Source: Pseudomonadota bacterium
GTDB lineage: Bacteria > Pseudomonadota > Gammaproteobacteria > Burkholderiales > Burkholderiaceae_C
Assembly: GCA_021825505.1 (NCBI GenBank)
Contig: JAKAHP010000004.1
Location: forward strand, 1-33,692
DNA length: 33,692 nucleotides
Direction of reading: 5' to 3'
Shown here: positions 16,798 through 24,867 of the stretch, piece by piece
How the letters are laid out: each line of letters starts with the position of its first letter
How positions within the stretch are numbered: position 1 is the stretch's first letter
The notes under the pieces: generated by a model
The model's database searches: none
What the model saw: only the letters and a program-made list of their open reading frames with translations
Told to the model about the DNA's origin: nothing
Translations under genes and position numbers: made by a program

Positions 16798-19329
16798 TCA
16801 AGCTCCTGCGAGGACCTGTCGCACCTTGCGCAGCGTCGCGCGCAAGCCCTGCCGCTGCAGGTAGACGGTGCCTTGCTTGCAGTACCACAGTGCGCGGCGC
16901 GGGTTCCGCACCACAGCCGCCAGACGCGAGAGCACGCGCTCGGTGCGCCGGCGCACCCGCGACACCGGGGGCGGCACACGGACGGACCGGGCGCGCGCCT
17001 TCTCACACGCGCTGCGCTCGATATGTTCGAGACGATCGCGCAGGCGCTTCCCGACCGCGACAGCACTGAGTCGGCTTTCGATCGCCCTTCGTGCGCGCCG
17101 CCCCAGCGCCGCGGCCTGCTCACGATCGTCGTAGAGTTGGCGCATCGCGGCAACCGCCGCAGCCACATCGGGCTCGGCCCAGCGACTGCCCTGCTGGTAC
17201 GGTCCGACAGCGCGCTCGAGTTCGACGAGTTCAAAGGGAATCAGCAATGCGTCCCCGACTGTCATGAAATCGGTGTTCCCGCCATACCCGGTGGCGATCA
17301 CGGGCTTGCCCATTGCCATCGCCTCGGCCATGCCCAAGCCGAACCCCTCGAGTCGATGCAGAGAGACATAGCTGTCGACCGAGGCCAGCAGCGCGAGCAT
17401 GTCCCGTCGCTCGAGGGTCTCGTCCCAGATACGCACGCGCACGCCGTCCGCCATGCGCGACAGTTCATCGAGTTCGCTCGGGAACGCGGCGCCCGAGGTG
17501 GTCTTGATCAACAGACGCGCCTTGTCGCACGCCGCGAACGCTTCATTGAATGCCCGGATCACCGCCGCAGGATTCTTGCGCTCGACGAAACTATGGAAAT
17601 CGAAGGAGAACAAGAACACGAACTCGTCGGGCGCCATCCCGAAACGCTCGCGCTCCGGAGCGACCTGCGGCAACTCGACCACATGGGGAAAGGTCAGCAC
17701 CGGCACATCGACGCAGGGCGCGATCGCCTTGGCCATGAAGGTGCTGCCGACCCAGATCTCATCGACCATCTGCGCACGCCGCCCCCATTCAGCCGGGAAA
17801 TGCTCCGACTCCCAGGCCCAGAAACCGACGCTGTAGCGTCCGTCGCACAGGTCTTGGCCAAAATGCTCGATCGTGGCCGGTAGCATGTCGGCGTTGACGT
17901 GGATCCAGTTCACGCCGTACGGCGCGGGCGGCATCTCGTCACGCAAGGGCAGCGGTTCTAGTTCGCCCAGCAGCTTGTAGCTCGTCAGGTTCGAGATGTC
18001 CATCAGCGCCAGACGCACGTTGGCCGAACCGAGCGCCTTGACGTATCCGCGAGCAGCCTCGCCGACCCCCGACTCGGCGCGCAGGTAACCGATGAAATTC
18101 ACACTGGGCGATGCGTCGACGCCGGCCGCCATGCCGATCACGCCGGCATCCTTCAGCAACTGCGGATCGAGCTGCTGCTCGGCCATGCCATTGCTGACGA
18201 TCCAGCGACACAGCGCCTCGGCTTGCGTTTCCTCCAGATCGCCGAAGTGCGTGCGCACATCCTGCCGCAAGTCGAGCAGCGCATGCACATAGCGCGAATG
18301 CCGACTTCCCGCGACGCGACCCGTCAGCCACTCATGAAAGCCGCCTCCGTCGCCGACTTCGAGGATGCGTGAAAACTTCAGCCCGCGCGCCTCGGCTTGC
18401 GCATAGGCGCTCCGGGCCACGACATCGAACTGTGCGCCGTTGCTGAAGCGCAGCGTCGGCAATGGCTCGAGCTTGTGCTGCAGGTGGCCGTGCTGTAGCA
18501 GTTGCGCTGCGTAGGCCTGCAGCATTTCGGCCAACGCCCCTGACCGTACCGAGGTGTGCCGCGTGTCGTATTTGGAAAGCACGCGTGGGTGCCCGGGGTT
18601 GAAGCCACTGAAGTGGAAAAATCGCAGCGGCACCTGGTCGTTCACCGACCACCCCTGGTCTGACCGCGCCAACGCGCGTTCATGCAGGTTCCAATAGGCC
18701 ACGTCATAGCCGGGATGGCGCAGCACGGCGACTCCAGGCCACATCGCCGGCACGAAATCCAGCCACTTCTGGTCGGTGAAGACCCCGGTGCTCGGATCGC
18801 CCCAGCAATGGGTCTTCAGCCACTCGTCCCACCATTCCACCAGCGCAGCGCTCTCGCGGGTGGCGTTGAGCGCCAGGAAACCCAGATTGAAGGTCCCGGT
18901 GCGAAGGATCTCGAAATCGTCGGGGTGCTCGCCATCGCGCGGCAGCGGGCTGAGCATATGCGGCACGATCGCGCCCGAGCGCCCCTCGGCGAACAGCGCG
19001 TGGACTTCATCCAGGCGCGAAAACAACTCGATATCCGGGTCGAGATAGACCACCGACTCGCACCCTTCCTGGAAGAGGGTGCGAAAGACCGCGGCCTTGA
19101 CCGAGGTCGAGAATTCGAGGATGTTGTAACGCAGGAGCCGCTGCAGGCGATCCTGCTCGTCAAGCGCCTCGCCGATATGGCGCAGGCGATAAGCTTCGGT
19201 TTCGACGCAATGCACGTCGTTGAGCAGAAAGATCTGCAACGTGACTTCGGGGTAGACCCGCCGCACCGATGCCGCGAGCGTCTTGGCCAACGCAAGGTAG
19301 TTGCTGGCGCAGATGGTGAAGAATTGCAT
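16798..19329 (-). CDS. Two-domain glycosyltransferase: N-terminal GT-A-like plus C-terminal GT4-like
   Basis: N-term MQFFTICASNYLALAKTLAASVRRVYPEVTLQIFLLNDV with DxD-like VVYLDPDIELF; C-term VNFIGYLRAESGVGEAARGYVKALG ... YVSLHRLEGFGLGMAEAMAMGKPVIATGYGGNTDF. Confidence 0.82.
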   Translation of the reverse strand: MQFFTICASNYLALAKTLAASVRRVYPEVTLQIFLLNDVHCVETEAYRLRHIGEALDEQDRLQRLLRYNILEFSTSVKAAVFRTLFQEGCESVVYLDPDIELFSRLDEVHALFAEGRSGAIVPHMLSPLPRDGEHPDDFEILRTGTFNLGFLALNATRESAALVEWWDEWLKTHCWGDPSTGVFTDQKWLDFVPAMWPGVAVLRHPGYDVAYWNLHERALARSDQGWSVNDQVPLRFFHFSGFNPGHPRVLSKYDTRHTSVRSGALAEMLQAYAAQLLQHGHLQHKLEPLPTLRFSNGAQFDVVARSAYAQAEARGLKFSRILEVGDGGGFHEWLTGRVAGSRHSRYVHALLDLRQDVRTHFGDLEETQAEALCRWIVSNGMAEQQLDPQLLKDAGVIGMAAGVDASPSVNFIGYLRAESGVGEAARGYVKALGSANVRLALMDISNLTSYKLLGELEPLPLRDEMPPAPYGVNWIHVNADMLPATIEHFGQDLCDGRYSVGFWAWESEHFPAEWGRRAQMVDEIWVGSTFMAKAIAPCVDVPVLTFPHVVELPQVAPERERFGMAPDEFVFLFSFDFHSFVERKNPAAVIRAFNEAFAACDKARLLIKTTSGAAFPSELDELSRMADGVRVRIWDETLERRDMLALLASVDSYVSLHRLEGFGLGMAEAMAMGKPVIATGYGGNTDFMTVGDALLIPFELVELERAVGPYQQGSRWAEPDVAAAVAAMRQLYDDREQAAALGRRARRAIESRLSAVAVGKRLRDRLEHIERSACEKARARSVRVPPPVSRVRRRTERVLSRLAAVVRNPRRALWYCKQGTVYLQRQGLRATLRKVRQVLAGA

Positions 19330-19461
19330 CAGGAATTCCGGGACAAAAACCCTGCCGCCCCTGCCGACACCCGGGCGAAGGCGTCGAACCGACGATACGG
19401 GTCGACGAAGGAGAGTTGCAACCAAGCCGCGATCATATTCCGCCCCACCATCTCGCCGGGA

Positions 19462-19896
19462 TCATGGACCGTTGCCGCCAGCCGCGCCCAAGCGTATGGC
19501 CAGGGCTTCGGCGTGCCACGCACGCGGCACCGCCACCTGCTGCAGGGCCCCGCCTGAGGGCGCGAAGCGGAGCGAGTCCGCCGGCGGGCCCTCGCGACTG
19601 AGTCGGGTAACCACAATCGCATCGGCCCCGAGCTTGCCAGCCGCCTGCTGGAGCGCGGCGAGCAACTGGGCACGGCTCATGCCTGCCGGCGCGTCGGCGC
19701 GCATATGGGCCAACTCGGCATAGGGGTGCCTGGGCAGGCCCTCGAGCACCTGCACCAGCGCCGTGGGAGCATAATGCGCCGCCGCGACGGGCCGCACGAC
19801 GACCTCAGGCCCCTGGCCGGCGCAACCGATCAGAACCAGCGAGGCGCCGATGGCAGCGGGAAGCCTCCAAGCGTGGCTGAATCCAGCGGCTGTCAT
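19462..19896 (-). CDS. Putative lipoprotein
   Basis: MTAAGFSHAWRLPAAIGASLVLIGCAGQG (lipobox LIGC); start overlaps the PPIase stop by 4 bp. Confidence 0.75.
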   Translation of the reverse strand: MTAAGFSHAWRLPAAIGASLVLIGCAGQGPEVVVRPVAAAHYAPTALVQVLEGLPRHPYAELAHMRADAPAGMSRAQLLAALQQAAGKLGADAIVVTRLSREGPPADSLRFAPSGGALQQVAVPRAWHAEALAIRLGAAGGNGP

Positions 19897-20693
19897 TGGC
19901 CAGCGCCTTTCGCTCCGTCGACCCATTGAATGTGCGCCTTCTTCGCCAGCCCCGCGACGTAGGTGTCGATTTCCGCTTTACGGAGGCTTTGGACGATGCC
20001 TGCGCGCAACGACGCGGCGTCGACCTTCGGCGCGTGACGCCGGCCAAGGAGCTCGATGACTGCGAATCCCTGGTCAATCGGGATCGGGCCGGTAATTTCG
20101 CCGAGCTTCAACTGCTGCAGCAGCGCAAGATATGGAGCTGGAAGGCTCAACGCATCTCTCCAGCCCAAGGCCCCGCCGGACGCCGCGTTGTCGGCCTGGC
20201 TGACGTCGATGGCGAGTCGTGCAAACGACGCGCCACGCCTCAGCTTCGCGAGCACTTCCGAGGCCTGCTTGGGCGTCGACACCACGATGCTGCGGATCCA
20301 GTATTGCTCGGTCGGGGCCGCGGCCAGGACATGGCGCAGGACGTCGTCGACCTTCGACTCGGCGACCGGGTGCGAAGCCAGATAGCGCTCGACCGCGAAC
20401 TGGGCCAGCAGCCGGCGGCGCACATCGGCCTGCCCGGCATCGATCTGGCTCTGCACCGACTCCAGCGGCATCCCGGCGGTGTCGGCGAGAAGCTGCTCGC
20501 GAACGAGTTGCTGCAGCGCTTCGGCGCGCACGCGCGGGTCGCTGAGGGCCTGCGGCGCGGTAGCGAGGAGCTGCGCCACGGTCAGCGTCTGGCCATTCAC
20601 CCGCACCAGGTCCTGCGCCGAGGCCCCCGCGGCCAGCCCCAGCGATGCCAGGGTGCCGAGCACGGCGAGGCGAAGGCTTTGCTTGAGCTTCAT
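19893..20693 (-). CDS. Periplasmic parvulin-type peptidyl-prolyl isomerase / chaperone
   Basis: Signal peptide MKLKQSLRLAVLGTLASLGLAAGASAQ; YWIRSIVVSTPKQASEVLAKLRRGASFARLAIDVSQADNAASGGALGW...GPIPIDQGFAVIELLGRR. Confidence 0.83.
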   Translation of the reverse strand: MKLKQSLRLAVLGTLASLGLAAGASAQDLVRVNGQTLTVAQLLATAPQALSDPRVRAEALQQLVREQLLADTAGMPLESVQSQIDAGQADVRRRLLAQFAVERYLASHPVAESKVDDVLRHVLAAAPTEQYWIRSIVVSTPKQASEVLAKLRRGASFARLAIDVSQADNAASGGALGWRDALSLPAPYLALLQQLKLGEITGPIPIDQGFAVIELLGRRHAPKVDAASLRAGIVQSLRKAEIDTYVAGLAKKAHIQWVDGAKGAGQ

Positions 20694-20711
20694 GATCGTC
20701 GTTCCCCTATG

Positions 20712-22268
20712 TCAGAAACCCTGCTGCAGCACCACGTACAGGGCGCGCCGGCCGTTGCGGTCGGCCTGCGTGATGTTGTGCGAATCGATGCGCGTCGCGG
20801 CCACGAGGCTGAGCTGGGTCCGGCGCCACTGCAGGCTCACGCCAAAGCCCGCGTCGGCAAGCCCCGTCCAGGCAGGGGTGCCCGGTGGCGTGTAGCGTGA
20901 CGACGCTGCGCCCTGTTCGACGAAGGCCTGCGCCGAGGCTGCCCAATGCCCGAAGGATCGCGCCGGCGACTGCAGCACCGCGCGGTCGAGAATGCCGCGG
21001 TCGCCGACGACGATCGCGGGTGACCACGCCGAAAGGCTGCCGATGCCCCCAAGCACCCACTGCTGGTTCTGCGGCAGCGAACTCCAGGACCATTGCCCCG
21101 AGGTGCTGAGACTCAGGCTCCAGCCGGCGCGCAGGGACTGCGCCCAGTTCAGATCGACGTCGATGTAGCGGAAGCGCGACTCCGGTGCCCCCGTCTGGGT
21201 GAAGGCGAGGGTGCCGCGCGGCGCGCTCAGGCCGAGCGTCGCCGTGGCGGTCGCACCGAGGCTTGCCTGACGACCGAAGGCCACGACGTTCTTCGCGACG
21301 TTGAACCCCAGCGACGCATCGTTGTAGTCCTGATCCGTGAGCACATAGGCCCCACCGTAGACGTCGCTGGCGACATGCACGTGCGCGAGCGCGCCGTGCA
21401 CGCCGAAGCGCGCCGTCGGCGTCGCGGCGAGCAGATCCTCGCCGCTCAGGGTCCAGGTCTCGGTGCTGCCTTGCGGGTACAGCGGCGCGCCGGCGGCACC
21501 GACCCGATATTGCGCCCGCGCCCAGGCGAGGCTGTACTTGCCGCAGGGGGTGACGACCGCCGCCGACACCCCCGCCCCGTCGTAGCGGCTGCCGCGGCTC
21601 GCGTTCATCAGTTCCGGAAGGCCATGGGCATAGTTCAGGGCAAACACCGTTCCGTGCCCCGGCTGAAACTGCAGGTTCTCGCCGAGCACCACGCCACCGA
21701 CGTAGCGATTGCCGTAGTTGCCCAGCAGCGCGCTTCCCGACAGCGGCTTGAAGCCCGGGTGCGGCACCGCGCCGAGCACGAGGTCGGAGCCCCCAGGTTG
21801 CGGGGCCGGCCGCAGATTCGGACGAAAGTCCAGGCCACTGGCGCTGGCGTAGGCATCGGCCATGACGTTGCGCCGCAGCAACTGGTCGTTGGTGACGGCC
21901 GGATCGAAGGCCACACCGCGGTAGAACGCGGCCAATCCCGGGACCTGCTCGCGCACGCCGACGATGCGCCCTTCGACCACCGCGATGGTGACCCGGTCGC
22001 CGGATGTGAGCACCCGCATGCCGACCATCACATGGCCGAGACGCCGATACAGCGCGAGCAAGCGCTGCCCGGCTTCGGCCGGCGCGGTGGCTGCCGCAAG
22101 TTCACGGCGGATGCGCGCGGCTGGCAGCAGGGTATTGCCGGTCACGACATAGTCATAGCCGTGGCTGCGGATGCGGATCGGCGGCCCTGCATCGGCGGGA
22201 AGCCGACGTTCGATGACCTTCGGAGGCGTGGCGGGAGGCGTAAAGATTTGAGGCTGAATCGCAGGCAT
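20712..22268 (-). CDS. TpsB-family outer membrane transporter (ShlB/FhaC/HecB-like)
   Basis: POTRA-like YDYVVTGNTLLPAARIRRELAAA...VEGRIVGVREQ; PGGSDLVL; SGSALLGNYGNRYVGG barrel start; C-terminal aromatic F. The track extends it to 22373 through a hairpin. Confidence 0.8.
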   Translation of the reverse strand: MPAIQPQIFTPPATPPKVIERRLPADAGPPIRIRSHGYDYVVTGNTLLPAARIRRELAAATAPAEAGQRLLALYRRLGHVMVGMRVLTSGDRVTIAVVEGRIVGVREQVPGLAAFYRGVAFDPAVTNDQLLRRNVMADAYASASGLDFRPNLRPAPQPGGSDLVLGAVPHPGFKPLSGSALLGNYGNRYVGGVVLGENLQFQPGHGTVFALNYAHGLPELMNASRGSRYDGAGVSAAVVTPCGKYSLAWARAQYRVGAAGAPLYPQGSTETWTLSGEDLLAATPTARFGVHGALAHVHVASDVYGGAYVLTDQDYNDASLGFNVAKNVVAFGRQASLGATATATLGLSAPRGTLAFTQTGAPESRFRYIDVDLNWAQSLRAGWSLSLSTSGQWSWSSLPQNQQWVLGGIGSLSAWSPAIVVGDRGILDRAVLQSPARSFGHWAASAQAFVEQGAASSRYTPPGTPAWTGLADAGFGVSLQWRRTQLSLVAATRIDSHNITQADRNGRRALYVVLQQGF

Positions 22269-22291
22269 GAACGTCGGATCCACGGGCGACG

Positions 22292-22313
22292 CAACCCGGC
22301 GGACGCCGGGTTG
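22292..22313 (-). promoter_or_regulatory. Hairpin in the leader of the tpsB-like gene
   Basis: caacccggc-ggac-gccgggttg: 9-bp perfect stem, 4-nt loop, 23 bp upstream of the ATG at 22268. Confidence 0.6.
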
Positions 22314-22333
22314 GCGGCAATGACCCAAAAATG

Positions 22334-22360
22334 TCGAGCCCCGGCAGAACCGGGGCTCGA
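22334..22360 (-). terminator. Rho-independent-like terminator/attenuator between tpsA and tpsB
   Basis: tcgagccccgg-cagaa-ccggggctcga: 11-bp perfect stem; minus strand then reads CATTTTTGGG (T5). Confidence 0.7.
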
Positions 22361-22380
22361 CTCGATCAGTCACGCTGGAT

Positions 22381-24618
22381 TTACATCGGGGTGTTGTTCA
22401 CCACCGAGGTCCACGTCGCCGGGTCGTTGACGTACGCGTTGATCAGGGTGCTGTAGGTGTTGGCAAACACCCCCGAGCCCATCGCCGCACTGGCCACGCT
22501 GGGAGCCTGGACCATCGAGCCACCGTTTTCAAGGAACACTGCCGGAGTCCCGGAAGTCGGCGTCGAACTCACGTTCACGCGCATTTCCGGCCCGGTGACG
22601 AAGAATGCCTGGTTATTCACGGTGATGCTCGGCGATTCAAGAAAAACGCCTTGATATGGAATGACCAGCGAACCCCAGGCGTTGATCACCGGAACATTGA
22701 CGACCAAGGACTTCCCGGCCTTGAACACGACGCCTCCGGAGAAAACGAAAGGCGAGGTCGATCCGACCCAATACGGCGAATAGGAATACGATCCGAACGA
22801 CGTATCGTAAAGATTGGAATAGAGTCCATCCAATACAGAAGCCGTCGTACCCCCGACAAGATTCATGTTCCCGGTGGCTTGAATGATCAGGCTCCCGCCT
22901 GTCGTCACCTGGCTCGCCGCAGTGCCAAAGGTCGCGTTGTTCAGGGCATTGGGCGCATAGGAGTAATTCCCGCTGCCGTCGACACTCAGCGGATTACCGT
23001 CGCTGGTGCTTCCACTGTAATAATTCTGATCGATCTGAGTCGCAATGGTGCTCCAGGTCCCTGCGGAGTCGACAGTCGCATCACCATTGATCATCAGGTT
23101 GACGTAGCTGGGCGTCGCCGGGTTATTCGCCGCAGCGGCCGAGTACAGGTGAACGTTGACCAGACCTCCGGTCGTCTCAGGGTTGATGCCGAAGCCGTTC
23201 TTGAGGAAATCGGTACTCCCTGGGGCATTGATGCGGTCGGTGACCAGCGCGGTCAGATCGTTGGTCGTCAGCGGCGAAGCCCCATTGACGCCCTGGATCT
23301 GGGCTCCCATCAGCAGCGCCACGGGCGCGTTGACACTGCCGGTGGCACCAGCGGCGCCGCCATACACGCCACCCGCCGGCACGAAGAACGTCACACTGCT
23401 CCCCGGTGCGTAGACGGCAAGGCTCGCAGTCCCCGAACTGTAACAGCCATTACCGAAGCCACATGAGGATGACACGAGGTCGGACGGATCAGGGACGGTG
23501 CCTGCATACGGTGCCGTGATCGTCCCCCCAAGGAAAATCGGGTTGTTCGTCGGATTCTTTGCCGCGGCATCGTTGGCTGGGTTCGTCGCGAGGACCAGCG
23601 GACTGTTGGTCATCGTGATCGAACCAGTGTTCGTGATCCCGGAGTCGGCAAGGACGGCACTCAAATTATGGTTTGAGCTTGCGATTTGCGTCACGGTGAT
23701 CGCACCGTTATTTGTGAACGAATAACTCCCGGTCCCCGGAACAAGGTTGACAACACCAAAGGAGCCTTGCGAATACTGGTATGCACTGTAAACCCGATAA
23801 ACCGGGGTACTCGAAACGCCATTGACCGTATCGGTCGACTTCGTCGGCACCCAACCCGCACCGGCCACGAAATACCCGAAGTCGTTGTAATTGTTAACGG
23901 CACTGATGTTGATCGTCCCATTGTTCACGATCGAACCGCCGAGCAGAAGCACCGAACCATCGGACGTCCCTGACCCAATGTTCAGGGTTGCAGACCCGAT
24001 GGTGATACCCCCGGGAGTCGAGGTATTCCCGAAGTCAAGATAGGAAACCCCGGACGAATTGTTCCCGGCGAAGTCATAAGCCGCGGTGCTGTTGTCCATG
24101 TTCCAACCGATCAGACCGACCTGTCCTCCAGCGGTGATCGTCGCACCATTGCCGATCACGATGCCATTGCCGTTCGCGAGGTAAAAGTTCAGGATGTTGG
24201 AGTGCAGGGACCCATCGATTTCACTCGCGTTGCCCGAGGCATCGATGTTCAGCACCGACCCCCAGTTCGGCGTCCCGTTGGCGAACGTTACCGCAGCCGC
24301 GGACCCCACATTGAAGCCCTGCGGGTTGGTCGCATCGGCGACATTCGGCGTCCCACCGGTCGAGCCGCCCCAGCGAATCACGGCGTAAGGAGCGACCCCG
24401 TTGTACCTGGTTGTAGTGGTATTGGAAAGCGTGATGGTCGAGCCATTGGGCAGGTTGGCCAGCGTGGTGCCCAACCCCCCACCATTGACGGTGGTTCCGG
24501 TGCTGACCGCGATCACCTGCCCACCACCCGGCATCTGCGTGGCGCTGGGCGCGGCCAACGCCATGCCCGAGAAAAGCGTCCCGATTGCAATTGCAAGAAC
24601 ATGCCTGCTGAATTTCAT
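22381..24618 (-). CDS. TpsA-like secreted exoprotein (divergent two-partner-secretion / filamentous-haemagglutinin N-terminal domain)
   Basis: Signal peptide MKFSRHVLAIAIGTLFSGMALA, then APSATQMPGGGQVIAV...NILNFYLANGNGIVIGNGATITAGGQVGLIGWNM resembling the TPS domain; Asn/Gly/Ser/Thr-rich beta-helix-like body; adjacent to tpsB. Confidence 0.75.
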   Translation of the reverse strand: MKFSRHVLAIAIGTLFSGMALAAPSATQMPGGGQVIAVSTGTTVNGGGLGTTLANLPNGSTITLSNTTTTRYNGVAPYAVIRWGGSTGGTPNVADATNPQGFNVGSAAAVTFANGTPNWGSVLNIDASGNASEIDGSLHSNILNFYLANGNGIVIGNGATITAGGQVGLIGWNMDNSTAAYDFAGNNSSGVSYLDFGNTSTPGGITIGSATLNIGSGTSDGSVLLLGGSIVNNGTINISAVNNYNDFGYFVAGAGWVPTKSTDTVNGVSSTPVYRVYSAYQYSQGSFGVVNLVPGTGSYSFTNNGAITVTQIASSNHNLSAVLADSGITNTGSITMTNSPLVLATNPANDAAAKNPTNNPIFLGGTITAPYAGTVPDPSDLVSSSCGFGNGCYSSGTASLAVYAPGSSVTFFVPAGGVYGGAAGATGSVNAPVALLMGAQIQGVNGASPLTTNDLTALVTDRINAPGSTDFLKNGFGINPETTGGLVNVHLYSAAAANNPATPSYVNLMINGDATVDSAGTWSTIATQIDQNYYSGSTSDGNPLSVDGSGNYSYAPNALNNATFGTAASQVTTGGSLIIQATGNMNLVGGTTASVLDGLYSNLYDTSFGSYSYSPYWVGSTSPFVFSGGVVFKAGKSLVVNVPVINAWGSLVIPYQGVFLESPSITVNNQAFFVTGPEMRVNVSSTPTSGTPAVFLENGGSMVQAPSVASAAMGSGVFANTYSTLINAYVNDPATWTSVVNNTPM

Positions 24619-24641
24619 CAAAGCTCCCTTCGTCGAGTTGA

Positions 24642-24713
24642 CTTTGCCCTGTTCCTTTGCCCCGCCGCTGGTGCTGGTGCTGGTGCTCGCGAGACCATCA
24701 CTCGCCACTCGCC
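24642..24713 (-). repeat. Clustered short tandem repeats in the tpsA leader
   Basis: CTTTGCCC at 24642-24649 and 24655-24662; (CTGGTG)x3 at 24668-24685; (ACTCGCC)x2 at 24700-24713. Confidence 0.85.
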
Positions 24714-24788
24714 GACAGAGAGATAGATGCCAATTAACATAGTCAATTTGGTTGGCAGTTAACAATACTATCATGCTGTGGTACCAAT

Positions 24789-24810
24789 CCCACCCCCACC
24801 CCCACCCCCC
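24789..24810 (-). repeat. (CCCCCA)n tract; minus strand is a canonical G-quadruplex motif
   Basis: Plus CCCACCCCCACCCCCACCCCCC; minus GGGGGGTGGGGGTGGGGGTGGG: four G-runs, 1-nt loops. Confidence 0.9.
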
Positions 24811-24867
24811 TGACTTGATGACCGAACTCCGCCGCGGAGCGTCGGACTCGCCCTGGATGCGCCGCAG

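Noticed and set aside
22651-23466. Plus-strand ORF (271 aa) inside tpsA
   Set aside because: Antisense to the beta-helix exoprotein; no recognisable domain or supporting RBS.
22619-24774. Extension of tpsA start to 24774
   Set aside because: Upstream residues (MIVLLTANQIDYVNWHLSLCRR...) read through the promoter/repeat leader; ATG at 24618 has a good Shine-Dalgarno (GGGAG) and a signal peptide.
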